Part shown: one piece after another, positions 7,724 to 15,297 of the stretch
Layout: every line of letters begins with the position of its first letter
Numbering within the stretch: the first letter of the stretch is position 1
Source: Edaphobacter aggregans DSM 19364
GTDB lineage: Bacteria > Acidobacteriota > Terriglobia > Terriglobales > Acidobacteriaceae
Length of the DNA stretch: 64,000 bases
Assembly: GCF_000745965.1 (NCBI RefSeq)
Contig: NZ_JQKI01000001.1
Location: forward strand, 539,970 to 603,969
Direction of reading: 5' to 3'
Position numbers and translations under genes: made by a program
The notes under the pieces: generated by a model
Told to the model about the DNA's origin: nothing
The model's database searches: none
The model's input: only the letters and a program-made list of their open reading frames with translations

Positions 7724-8137
7724 ATGGCCCGTCTGGCAAAGTTCGTTCTTCCGGATGGAAGCTCGATCGTCGCCGAGGTGGACGACGAGTCCATCGACAG
7801 TTCGCGCATCATGCGCGGTGGGACTGTCGCTTCGTCGGAGATGGTGGTCAAGGCGAATGAGACGTTCGAGTCGGCGCTGGATCGCGTGCGCTGGGCAGCG
7901 GAGGGGCTGCTCGCGCGGCTCACCTCACTCGCCAGCCCTCCCGACGAGGTTGCGGTCGAGTTCGGAGTAAAGCTGAACGCCGAGACGGGCGCGGTGATTG
8001 CCAAGGCAGCGACGGAGGCGAACTTCAGGATCAACCTGAAGTGGACTCGCGCGAGCGCGAACTACACGGCCGTAGACAGTGGGAACCCGAGGGAGGAGGA
8101 GTCATGCTCCGCCACTATGACGACTTCGAGATTGTGA
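7724..8137 (+). CDS. Trypco1 (CU044_2847 family) domain protein
   Basis: The 137-residue protein matches the trypsin-co-occurring domain 1 pattern: an N-terminal beta sheet (KFVLPDGSSIVAEVDD), a helix (ALDRVRWAAEGLLARLTSL), then PPDEVAVEFGVKLNAETGAVIAKAATEANFRINLKW, which is the family's most conserved part. These domains occur next to trypsin-like or CHAT peptidases in NTP- or stress-triggered bacterial conflict systems and are thought to be adaptor or activator parts. A strong GGGGAGG precedes the ATG. Its last 34 bases overlap the CHAT gene start, implying translational coupling. It is intact, unlike its partner. The tail after W108 (about 29 residues) is not family-typical. Confidence 0.8.
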   Translation: MARLAKFVLPDGSSIVAEVDDESIDSSRIMRGGTVASSEMVVKANETFESALDRVRWAAEGLLARLTSLASPPDEVAVEFGVKLNAETGAVIAKAATEANFRINLKWTRASANYTAVDSGNPREEESCSATMTTSRL

Positions 8138-9434
8138 TTCAACCTTCGGGCGAGCGCTACGTGATCCAACTGCTGGGGTCGCCGGCGGGGGAGGGAAGAG
8201 GAGAGTTCGCGCTGCCGTTCACGCATGTGGAGCTGTCGAATTTTTACAGCCGCATTGGGCAGGTGCGGCGCATCACGCGGCGCGCGCGGATGCTCCGGAT
8301 GTGGATGCGGCGAAGCGTTTGGCGATCAGTTGTTTCGCTCCGTCTTTACGGGCGAACTGCTGGGGCAGCTTCGTTCGAGCATCGACCACGCGCGCGAGCG
8401 CGGGCATGGGCTGCGCATACGGCTGCGGCTGAAGGGAGTGCCTGAGCTGGCGGAGCTGCCGTGGGAGTTTCTGTACGACCAGGAGCAGGATCATTTTCTG
8501 GCTACCTCGACGACGACGCCGATGGTTCGGTACCTCGATCTGCCGCAGGCGGTGGGGCCACTGCGGGCGAAGCTTCCGCTGCGGGTGCTGGTGGTGATCT
8601 CGGGGCCGCGCAACCTGCCGGCGCTGGACGCAGAGGGCGAGTGGGAGCGGCTGAAGCAGACGCTTGGGCCGCTGGAGGCGGCGGGGTGGATTGTGCTGGA
8701 GCGGCTGCCGTGCGCGACGCTGGATGCGCTGCGACGGCGGGCGCGCGGCGAGCCGTCCACATCCTGCACTTCATCGGGCATGGTGGCTTCGACGAGGTTG
8801 CGGGCGATGGCGTGTTGCACTTCGAGAGTCCGCAGGGGATGAACGATCCGATCCCGGGGCAGCTTCTGGGCAACGTGCTGCGCGATCATGACTGTCTGCG
8901 GCTGGCGGTGCTGAATGCGTGCGAGGGAGCGCGGCAGTCGAATAAGGACCCGTTCTCGGGAGCGGCGCAGAGCCTGTGCCAGCAGCGGCTGCTGCGCTCG
9001 CCGAATGGATTGTTGTTTGAGGTGCAGCGGCGGGCGCGGGCTGCTGTCGTTGAGCCGAAGCCTGAGGTGAAGGCTGTGCCACAGGCGGCTGCGGTTCCAG
9101 TTGCGCGGCCGGAGCCACCGCGAGCAGCGTGGCTGAGGAGCAGCGCAGGCACGAGGAGGAGGCTCGCGAGGAGCAGCGCCGCGCGGAGTTGAAGCGTGAG
9201 GAGCGGGCTCGGCGCGAGCGCGAGACGGCAGCCACTCTGGCGGCTGCGGCTGATGTGATCAAGGCGCCTCCTCCTCCTCCGCCCGCTGCGAGACAGCCGG
9301 TGGCGTTCGCCCAAAGCATCGAGCCGTCTAAGAAGAGTTCGCACCGCGTGAGGAATGTCATCCTGGGCGTGCTGGGCGTGATCGTTGGGCTGTTTGTCGC
9401 GCTGGTCATCCTTGCTATTATTCGAGTCGAATAA
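8104..9434 (+). pseudogene. CHAT-domain peptidase with C-terminal coiled coil and membrane anchor, frameshifted
   Basis: Translation in successive frames rebuilds one CHAT (caspase-like) protein. Start ATG 8104 gives MLRHYDDFEIVIQ, then LPWEFLYD and LRVLVVISGPR, then HFIGHGGFDE with the catalytic His (codon 8779-8781) and LNACEGARQS with the catalytic Cys (8920-8922). Frame changes are needed near 8280, 8325, 8745 and 9120, each explained by loss of one base. Near 8985 the text jumps in frame from FSGAAQSLCQQ to LRSPNGLLFEV, skipping about 65 residues that family members have there. The end is an E/R-rich coiled coil and a helix (VILGVLGVIVGLFVALVILAII) before the stop, so the intact protein would be membrane-anchored. 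It forms a unit with the Trypco1 gene. Confidence 0.8.
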
Positions 9435-9450
9435 TAGCGGAAAGAAGAAG

Positions 9451-9588
9451 ATGCCTCTGCTGAACGAGTCTGCGGAGTCGCTGGTGGCTTCGGCGGATCA
9501 GCTCTTCGCCAAGGGCGACTACGACAATGCGATTGAGAGCTATCGGAGGGCGATTGCGCGCGACGACACGGTGGCGGATGCGCACTGA
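9451..9588 (+). CDS. Short TPR fragment, probably remnant
   Basis: A 45-residue ORF starts 16 bases after the CHAT gene stop, behind GAAAGAAGAAG. It holds one tetratricopeptide unit (ADQLFAKGDYDNAIESYRRAIARDDTVADAH) and stops where the next helix would begin, so it looks like the N-terminus of a longer TPR protein. In the next frame the sequence continues GGENGEKKE and a stop, which may be the original end brought near by a deletion. TPR modules commonly accompany CHAT peptidases as sensors or scaffolds. Confidence 0.6.
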   Translation: MPLLNESAESLVASADQLFAKGDYDNAIESYRRAIARDDTVADAH

Positions 9589-9632
9589 GGTGGCGAAAAC
9601 GGAGAGAAGAAGGAGTAGCTTGCGCGAGGCGG

Positions 9633-10595
9633 CTACGGCTGCCGCTGAAGGTACTCCACGCTGCGACGGACACCTTCGGGGTGGGGAGTCTTGCTGAGTG
9701 GGCCGAGAAGGTTTGTGAGTGTAGAGTCGTCGAGCAGCACGGGCGTGGTCAGCAGGTAGTGCATCTCCACCATCTCGCGCATCAGCGGGTTGAAGAGGCC
9801 CATCACGCGCAGCAGGGTCTTGCCGGCAACGCGGATCTTCGGCTTGCGCCCGGTGATGGCGAAGGCCATCTCGGCCATTTGGCGCTGCGTGGTGGCGCCC
9901 GCGCCGGCGAGGTTCCACCAGCGTCCGCGCGCCTCGGGCTTCGCGGCGAGGTCGAGCGCGACGGGGCCGACGTCGGGGACGAAGACGAACTCGTGGGGCG
10001 GGTCGATGGGGCCGATCATGTTGGCGGTGCCGCCGTGCGCGGCAGCATGGAAGGCACCATCGAGAAAACTTTTGTTCACGCCCGGGCCGTAGAAGTCCGG
10101 AAGCCGCAGCACCACGCCTTCGATCTTTCCGGCGGCGTCGGCGGCGAGCAGAACGTCCTCCTGCTCCTTGCGCTTCTTGCCTTTGAAGGTGGTGGGATTG
10201 CGCGGATGGCCTTCGGTGACCTTCGCGGTCTGCGGCAGACCGTAGGGATAGACGGTTCCGATGAGGAGGATGCGGCGGACATCTTCAGCGATAGCGCCGT
10301 CGAGCGTCTTCTGCATGATGACCGGATGCAGGTCGAAGCGGTGATAGGGGACGCCGACGAGGTAGATGAGGGTGTCGATGCCGCGCGCTGCGGCACGCAC
10401 AGAGGCTGAGTCGTCGGGGTCCCAGGTGACGATCTCGGGCTTCGGTGCCCTGGAATCGACTGGGCCACCGAAGGCCTCTTCGAGGCGTGCGCGGTCGCGG
10501 CCTACGACGCGGTACTCCTGGCCGCGCTGGTGGAGTGTGTCGGCGAGGGTCTTGCCGATGGCTCCGGCGGCTCCGAACAAAGCTGTCTTTCCCAT
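9633..10595 (-). CDS. NAD(P)-binding Rossmann-fold protein, epimerase/NmrA-like
   Basis: The 320-residue protein begins with the dinucleotide motif TALFGAAGAIGKTLADTL (GxxGxxG, residues 8-14) and acts like an extended short-chain dehydrogenase: VVGRDRARLEEAF suggests NADP preference, and PHEFVFVPDVGPVALDLAAKP and RWWNLAGAGATT fit epimerase/isoflavone-reductase-type family members. A strict YxxxK catalytic motif is not obvious, so it may be an atypical reductase or sensor. It is divergent from the TetR gene, with a triple operator between them, and is the likely target of that regulator. Confidence 0.82.
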   Translation of the reverse strand: MGKTALFGAAGAIGKTLADTLHQRGQEYRVVGRDRARLEEAFGGPVDSRAPKPEIVTWDPDDSASVRAAARGIDTLIYLVGVPYHRFDLHPVIMQKTLDGAIAEDVRRILLIGTVYPYGLPQTAKVTEGHPRNPTTFKGKKRKEQEDVLLAADAAGKIEGVVLRLPDFYGPGVNKSFLDGAFHAAAHGGTANMIGPIDPPHEFVFVPDVGPVALDLAAKPEARGRWWNLAGAGATTQRQMAEMAFAITGRKPKIRVAGKTLLRVMGLFNPLMREMVEMHYLLTTPVLLDDSTLTNLLGPLSKTPHPEGVRRSVEYLQRQP

Positions 10596-10621
10596 GAGGG
10601 CTCTCCTTTGGGCCTCTTTTG

Positions 10622-10667
10622 TGAACGGAGTTCATAAATATGAACAATGTTCACTAAACACTGTTCA
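10622..10667. promoter_or_regulatory. Three-site TetR operator array
   Basis: Three 13-base palindromes of the form TGAAC-N3-GTTCA lie between the divergent genes: TGAACGGAGTTCA (10622-10634), TGAACAATGTTCA (10641-10653) and a weaker TAAACACTGTTCA (10655-10667). Centres are 19 and 14 bases apart. The array covers both promoters and ends 16 bases before the tetR start, as expected for mutual repression. Confidence 0.75.
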
Positions 10668-10683
10668 GTTTATACTTCCTTCT

Positions 10684-11388
10684 ATGCCTGTCAAGGGAGA
10701 AGTGACGAGATCGCAGGAACGCCGCGAACAGGCACGTGAGAACCTTCGCCAGGAGATTCTTACCGTTTCGCGGAAGATCATTACCGACGAGGGCTTTGGC
10801 GCACTGACGATGCGCAAGCTCGCCGAGCGGATCGGCTACTCTCCGGCCGCGATCTACCTGCACTTCCGCAATCGCGACGAGATTGCCCACGAGGTGAGTC
10901 GGGCTGGGTATGCCGATCTGTTTGCCGCGCTGTCTGCTGCGGTCGCGGCGAAACCGAGCGATGCGGCCTCGCGACTTCGTGCCTTGTGCGAGGCGTATGT
11001 GCGGTTTGGGCTGGAGAATCCGCAGACCTACTCACTGATCTTCATGGAGGACCCTGCGTATCTCGCAGCCGTTCTCGCGCGTCCCGCGGCGGACGATCCG
11101 GGAGCGCGTGCCTACGGGCTGCTGGTGGAGGCGGCGGAGGCAGTGATGCGCGCCGGCCGGCGGCTGCCGAAGGTGGGCAAGCCTGCCCGCGCTGCGACGG
11201 CGGTTGAGTTCGCCGAGACGATCTGGGCGGGGCTTCATGGCATCGTGAGTCTGAAGCTCACGTGTCCGGCTTTTCCCACGGCGCCGGCTGAGATTCTGAC
11301 GACTCTGATGGTCGAGTCTCTGCTGGGAGACAGCGGGGGCAATGGAACTTTCAGGAGAGCTGCCAAGGCCTCGAATGGAAGGCATTGA
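10684..11388 (+). CDS. TetR/AcrR-family transcriptional regulator
   Basis: The 234-residue protein has a basic N-terminus (VTRSQERREQARENLRQEI), a TetR helix-turn-helix at about residues 28-65 (GFGALTMRKLAERIGYSPAAIYLHFRNRDEI, with the conserved IYLHFRNRDE ending) and a C-terminal ligand domain of the TetR_C type (FGLENPQTYSLIFMEDPAYL). It is divergent from the Rossmann-fold gene at 9633. The frame is open upstream, but ATG 10684 fits the family start. The ligand is unknown; the target's redox fold suggests an aldehyde, quinone or lipid signal. Confidence 0.92.
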   Translation: MPVKGEVTRSQERREQARENLRQEILTVSRKIITDEGFGALTMRKLAERIGYSPAAIYLHFRNRDEIAHEVSRAGYADLFAALSAAVAAKPSDAASRLRALCEAYVRFGLENPQTYSLIFMEDPAYLAAVLARPAADDPGARAYGLLVEAAEAVMRAGRRLPKVGKPARAATAVEFAETIWAGLHGIVSLKLTCPAFPTAPAEILTTLMVESLLGDSGGNGTFRRAAKASNGRH

Positions 11389-11399
11389 CCTCCCGACGA

Positions 11400-13016
11400 T
11401 TACAGCGGACTTCCCGTCGCAAAGATCTGCTCCGGCTTGGTTGCGATGACGCGGTAGAGCGCGAACTGGCGTGAGGACTGTCCGCGAAGCTCGAAGAGCA
11501 GGCTGGCGCGATTGCTCGCCTCGACGTCGACGGCGTCGATGAGGCGCATCCAGGGTGTGCGGTCGAGGTGCGCGGCGTCGGTGACGCTTGCCATGGCGAC
11601 CTTCACCTCGCCCATGGCGTCGGCCTGCGCGACGACGGTGACGTAGCGCATTACGGAGTCGTGCTCCACAGTGTGGGCCATGTAGACGTAGGTGGGGGCG
11701 CCGCCGTAGCTGAGAAGATAGCCCTTCAACTCTTCGTTGGCGAGCGTGACGGGAGCGGGTCCCTTCGCGGGGGCGCGGCGTCCTTTTGCAGTGGAGGTCG
11801 AGGAGGGTTTCGCGCTTGCAGTGGGGGTCTTCGTAGCGGGCGCGGTCGGCTCAGGAGCGGTCTTCGCGGCGGTTGGAACTCCACGCTTCAATGTGGGAGG
11901 TCCGCCGTCGGTGTTGGCGCTGGGAGTGATGGTTGTGGTGGGAACAGTGCCGGTGGATGCGATGGCGGACGGAGGCGTGATGCCCGGCACGATGCCGTAG
12001 TCAGCGAGTTTAGCGCGGGCGAAGGCCTGCATCTTTGCGAGGACAGTGGCGCGTTCGTCGGTGCTCTCCCATGGCCGCGCGAAGGGGTGCGGCGCGCGAT
12101 TCTTGGCATCGGAGACGGCGACCATCTGGTGCAGGTCTTTGGGGATGCCGAGGAGCTTCGGCATATCGGCGGAGCTGCCCTCGCCGGCATTGCCGTGATG
12201 CAGCGTGGGACGGTCGGGATCGTCATTGAGCGAGCCGGCGGCCGTGACGGTGGCGACGTCGTTCTTCTTACGCTCCTTCGCGGCGGCCTTTTCGTCTTCA
12301 GGGGAGCGGCGCTTAAGGGTGGGGCGGTCGGCCTCGTCGTCAGAAGAGGTCGTAGAAGGGGTCTGGCTGGAGGCTCCGTCTGTCGAGGCATCGCTTGTGT
12401 CTCGGCGCTTCATTGTCGGGCGGTCGGTGTCTTCGGTAGTGGAGGATGTGTCGGTCTTCTTCGACGTGTCGGTTGGCGAATTCGCTCCGGTAGAGCTTGC
12501 GGGCTTGTTGGTGTCGCCGCTACCGTTGCTGAAGTGCGGCCGGTCGGAGTCGTTCTTCGAGCTGGTGATGACGGGCAGGTTCTTCGAGGGCTTGAGCGTG
12601 GCGGCGGTGCTTCTGTGCTGCGCGGCGGGAGGCTTGTAGCTGCCGTAGCCCGTCCAGCCCTCGTCGAAGGCCGGGCCGGGCGCGCCGTCGGGAAGCGTCG
12701 TCTTCACGGCCGACTCGAGCTCAACCAGTCCTTTGGCGAGCCCGGCATCTTCGAGCTCGTACACGTTGCCGGAGACGAGGGCGAAGGGGACCGGGCGGGG
12801 AAGGTAGACTCCGGCGTCCTGCAACTGGCCGTCGATGAAGACCGTCACCGGCACCAGGCGGCTGCCAGTGGGCTTGGTGAGGTCGCCCGTCCACTCGTAG
12901 ACGCCGACGGCGCGCACTACCGTGTCGGGCGAGGTGACCTTGTGAGTCTGGGCCCGGGAAGTGCCTGCTGCGAGGAGAGCTGCGAGCGTTCCGCCGAAGA
13001 GAATCGTCGTTTTCAT
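11400..13016 (-). CDS. Secreted low-complexity protein with repeated DRPT-KRR motif
   Basis: The protein (538 residues from ATG 13016) has a signal peptide (TILFGGTLAALLAAGTSRAQ), a conserved-looking N-terminal domain to about residue 135, a long Ser/Thr/Pro/Asp linker, a short folded block (DMPKLLGIPKDLHQMV ... FARAKLADYGI) and a C-terminal domain (LLSYGGAPTYVYMAHTV ... FALYRVIATK). The linker repeats the motif DRPTLKRR or close variants five times (DRPHF, DRPTMKRR, DRPTLKRR, DRPTLHHG, PPTLKRG). I know no function. A GTG at 13025 is an alternative start. Confidence 0.8.
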   Translation of the reverse strand: MKTTILFGGTLAALLAAGTSRAQTHKVTSPDTVVRAVGVYEWTGDLTKPTGSRLVPVTVFIDGQLQDAGVYLPRPVPFALVSGNVYELEDAGLAKGLVELESAVKTTLPDGAPGPAFDEGWTGYGSYKPPAAQHRSTAATLKPSKNLPVITSSKNDSDRPHFSNGSGDTNKPASSTGANSPTDTSKKTDTSSTTEDTDRPTMKRRDTSDASTDGASSQTPSTTSSDDEADRPTLKRRSPEDEKAAAKERKKNDVATVTAAGSLNDDPDRPTLHHGNAGEGSSADMPKLLGIPKDLHQMVAVSDAKNRAPHPFARPWESTDERATVLAKMQAFARAKLADYGIVPGITPPSAIASTGTVPTTTITPSANTDGGPPTLKRGVPTAAKTAPEPTAPATKTPTASAKPSSTSTAKGRRAPAKGPAPVTLANEELKGYLLSYGGAPTYVYMAHTVEHDSVMRYVTVVAQADAMGEVKVAMASVTDAAHLDRTPWMRLIDAVDVEASNRASLLFELRGQSSRQFALYRVIATKPEQIFATGSPL

Positions 13017-13109
13017 ATACGTCACGAGTTTAGACGCAGCGCGCGCCGGGACAGCGTAGCGTCGCCGCCGGTGTCGGGGCGGGGACTGAATTCGTTAGTA
13101 TTGCAGTCA

Positions 13110-13934
13110 ATGTCCTCCATGCCGAACTCTGCTTTGCTTGATGTAGAAGGCCTGTCGGTTGCCTTTCAGGGCAGGCCGGCAGTTGAGGGCATCTCCTTCC
13201 ACATCAACGAGGGCGAGACGCTGGGGCTGGTGGGTGAATCGGGCTCGGGCAAGTCGGCGGCGTCGCTGGCTGTGCTTCGACTGTTGCCGCCGACGGCTAC
13301 GGTCAGCGGCCGCATCCGCTTTTCGGGGGAGGACCTGCTTGCGCTGCCGGAGGAGGCCATGCGAAGGCATCGCGGGCGGAGCATGGCGATGATCTTTCAG
13401 GAGCCAATGACGGCGCTGAATCCGGTGATGCCGGTGGGTGCGCAGATCGCGGAGGCGGTGCGGGCGCACCATCCTGAGCTGTCTGGGCGCGACGTGCGGG
13501 AGCGCGTGGTAGAGGCGATGCGCGAGGTCGCGCTGCCGGAGCCTGAGAGGCGGTTCTCCGACTATCCGCACCAGTTCTCGGGTGGGCAGCGGCAGCGGAT
13601 TTTGATTGCGATGGCGATCGTGAACCGGCCTCGGCTGCTGATCGCGGACGAGCCGACGACGGCGCTGGATGTGACGGTGCAGGCGCAGATTCTTGCGCTG
13701 CTGAACCGCCTGCGCGCGAGCCACAATCTGTCGATGCTGTTTATCTCGCACGATCTTGCGGTGGTGTCGCAGGTTGCGGATCGGGTGGCGGTGATGCAGC
13801 ACGGGCACATCGTGGAGCAGGCGCCGGCGGCGCAGTTGTTTTGCTCGCCGCAGCATGCATACACGCGCCGGCTGCTGGCGTCGGCTCCTACGATGCAGAC
13901 GGACCGGACGCGGCCGCTGGCCACACTCGCGTGA
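13110..13934 (+). CDS. Oligopeptide/dipeptide ABC transporter ATP-binding protein (orphan)
   Basis: The 274-residue protein is a full OppD/DppD-type ATPase: Walker [13 protein letters not shown] (about 42-50), Q-loop [12 protein letters not shown], signature [15 protein letters not shown], Walker [15 protein letters not shown], and H-loop [10 protein letters not shown], then the oligopeptide-family C-terminal region [12 protein letters not shown]. It would energise peptide or nickel import with two permeases and a binding protein. None of these genes is in the window, and the neighbours are unrelated, so it is an orphan; permease partners may be elsewhere. The frame is open far upstream, but ATG 13110 (or 13119) is the family start. 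Confidence 0.9.
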   Translation: MSSMPNSALLDVEGLSVAFQGRPAVEGISFHINEGETLGLVGESGSGKSAASLAVLRLLPPTATVSGRIRFSGEDLLALPEEAMRRHRGRSMAMIFQEPMTALNPVMPVGAQIAEAVRAHHPELSGRDVRERVVEAMREVALPEPERRFSDYPHQFSGGQRQRILIAMAIVNRPRLLIADEPTTALDVTVQAQILALLNRLRASHNLSMLFISHDLAVVSQVADRVAVMQHGHIVEQAPAAQLFCSPQHAYTRRLLASAPTMQTDRTRPLATLA

Positions 13935-13986
13935 AACGCGAAACGCAAGTAGACTTATCGACGGGCCGGCAGGCCAGATGGACCGC

Positions 13987-14742
13987 ATGCGAGCCCTGAT
14001 TCTCTCTGACATTCACGGTAACTTGGAGGCGCTCAACGCCGCGCTGGACGCGGCGGGTGAGTACGACACGGTTTGGAACCTGGGCGACGTGGTCGGCTAC
14101 GGCGCCAGCCCCAACGAGGTCATCGACATCGTGCGCGAGCGCGCGCAGATCAACGTGCGTGGCAATCACGATCGCGTGTGCTGCGGGCTCGCCTCGGCGC
14201 TGGGGTTCAACCCGGTGGCGCGTGCGGCGGCAATGTGGACGCGCGACGAGATGACGGCCGCAAATCGTGAGTGGCTGGCCGCGGTTCCCGCGGGCCCCAT
14301 CACGCCGGCGGAGATGCCTAGTGTGACGCTGGCGCATGGCTCGCCGCTGAACGAGGACCAGTACATCCTGACGATGAGGGATGCGTGGGCTCCGCTGCAT
14401 CAGATCGGCACGACGATCACGTTCATCGGCCACACGCATCTGCAGGGAGGCTTCGCGCAGCGCGATCCGGATTGGCACGAGCTTCGTCCGCAGTACAAGA
14501 CGCGCAACGAGGCCGAGAGCTGGACGCTGTCGTTGCCGGAGAGCACGCGCCACCTGATCAATCCGGGCTCGATCGGGCAGCCTCGGGATTGCGACTGGCG
14601 CGCGGCGTTCGCGATCTATGACACCATTGCAAACGAAGTGATCTTCCGCCGCGTGCCCTATGACCTGACGGCGGCGCAGGGACGGATTCTGATGGCGGGA
14701 TTGCCGGAGAAGCTGGCGGCTCGGTTGCGTGAGGGACGATAA
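13987..14742 (+). CDS. Calcineurin-like metallophosphoesterase (YfcE/DUF2437 type)
   Basis: The protein (251 residues from ATG 13987) has the ordered metallophosphoesterase motifs: ILSDIHGNLEAL (DxH), VWNLGDVVGYGASP (GDxxG), INVRGNHDRV (GNHD), VTLAHGSPLNE and FIGHTHLQGGF (GHTH), and then a closing INPGSIGQPRD. These ligand a di-metal centre in a cytosolic phosphodiesterase of the YfcE-like group. It starts 52 bases after the OppD-type gene and reads in the same direction, so it may share its transcript. ATG 13978 is an alternative start. Confidence 0.9.
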   Translation: MRALILSDIHGNLEALNAALDAAGEYDTVWNLGDVVGYGASPNEVIDIVRERAQINVRGNHDRVCCGLASALGFNPVARAAAMWTRDEMTAANREWLAAVPAGPITPAEMPSVTLAHGSPLNEDQYILTMRDAWAPLHQIGTTITFIGHTHLQGGFAQRDPDWHELRPQYKTRNEAESWTLSLPESTRHLINPGSIGQPRDCDWRAAFAIYDTIANEVIFRRVPYDLTAAQGRILMAGLPEKLAARLREGR

Positions 14743-14820
14743 GAACGTTTGAACGAAGCTGCTGGCGCGGCGGACGCTACGCGTGCGATACTCCGGACAT
14801 CATGGGCTGCCAAAGCGTCC

Positions 14821-14888
14821 TGAATCGACTTTCGGCCTATTTTGCTAACTCTAATTCGTTCAACATGTTGCCTGCGAAAGTCGATTCA
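14821..14888. repeat. Perfect 14-base inverted repeat
   Basis: TGAATCGACTTTCG (14821-14834) and CGAAAGTCGATTCA (14875-14888) are exact reverse complements around a 40-base centre that itself contains the palindrome CAACATGTTG (14861-14870). No T-tract follows. It could be a structured RNA, a recombination site, or the ends of a tiny mobile element. Confidence 0.85.
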
Positions 14889-14940
14889 ATTCCCATAGCC
14901 TGACCGCATCCCCCGCAAACGCCAGCGGCTTCCTTCAAAC

Positions 14941-15019
14941 GACCCTATCAAAACTGCCCCGGAAGATACGACCCCGGATCTCCCCACGTGTCTCTGGCCG
15001 GGGCAGCCCTGATAGGGTC
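14941..15019. ncRNA. Long two-part stem-loop, possible structured RNA
   Basis: GACCCTATCA (14941-14950) pairs with TGATAGGGTC (15010-15019), and CTGCCCCGG (14954-14962) pairs with CCGGGGCAG (14998-15006), giving 19 base pairs split by a 3/3 internal loop, with a 35-base apical loop. It lies 52 bases after the inverted repeat at 14821. A further TTTTTGAGG follows at 15026. Pairing is visible directly; an RNA role is inference, and a mobile-element or terminator role is equally possible. Confidence 0.4.
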
Positions 15020-15297
15020 CTATCGTTTTTGAGGACTTATCTTGCGATTCGGCAAATCCGCTTCGGCAGGATTTTTAACCCTTTGGCCTGTAGCGCCAGC
15101 CGAAGCTCGTTTCCACCCGCCTTATCGCGCCCATGTCTATCTGGCTGGACAGGGACTTCCTGAATACTCTGGCTTCCTGTACTCAATTATTGAGCCGTAA
15201 CTGATTGAGGATTTCAATACACGCAAGTCTCCGACTGCCGTGGGCAGCTTTGCTTTTCTAACCCTCAAGTTGGCTATAGTCGATTGAGGAGTCTTCG

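Larger units (their letters stand above)
14743..15297. other. Gene-free region with two long stem-loops
   Basis: This 555-base gap has no supportable gene; a 60-codon minus-strand frame at 15137-15319 has no family features. It contains the two long inverted repeats listed separately (14821-14888 and 14941-15019). Between them and the bestrophin start lies an AT-richer promoter-like stretch. An ACTCAATTATTGAG palindrome occurs at about 15179-15192. Confidence 0.7.

Noticed and set aside
11568..13109. Upstream in-frame extension of the OppD-type ATPase
   Set aside because: Gly/Arg-rich antisense of the secreted protein at 11400; the ABC domain begins at 13110.
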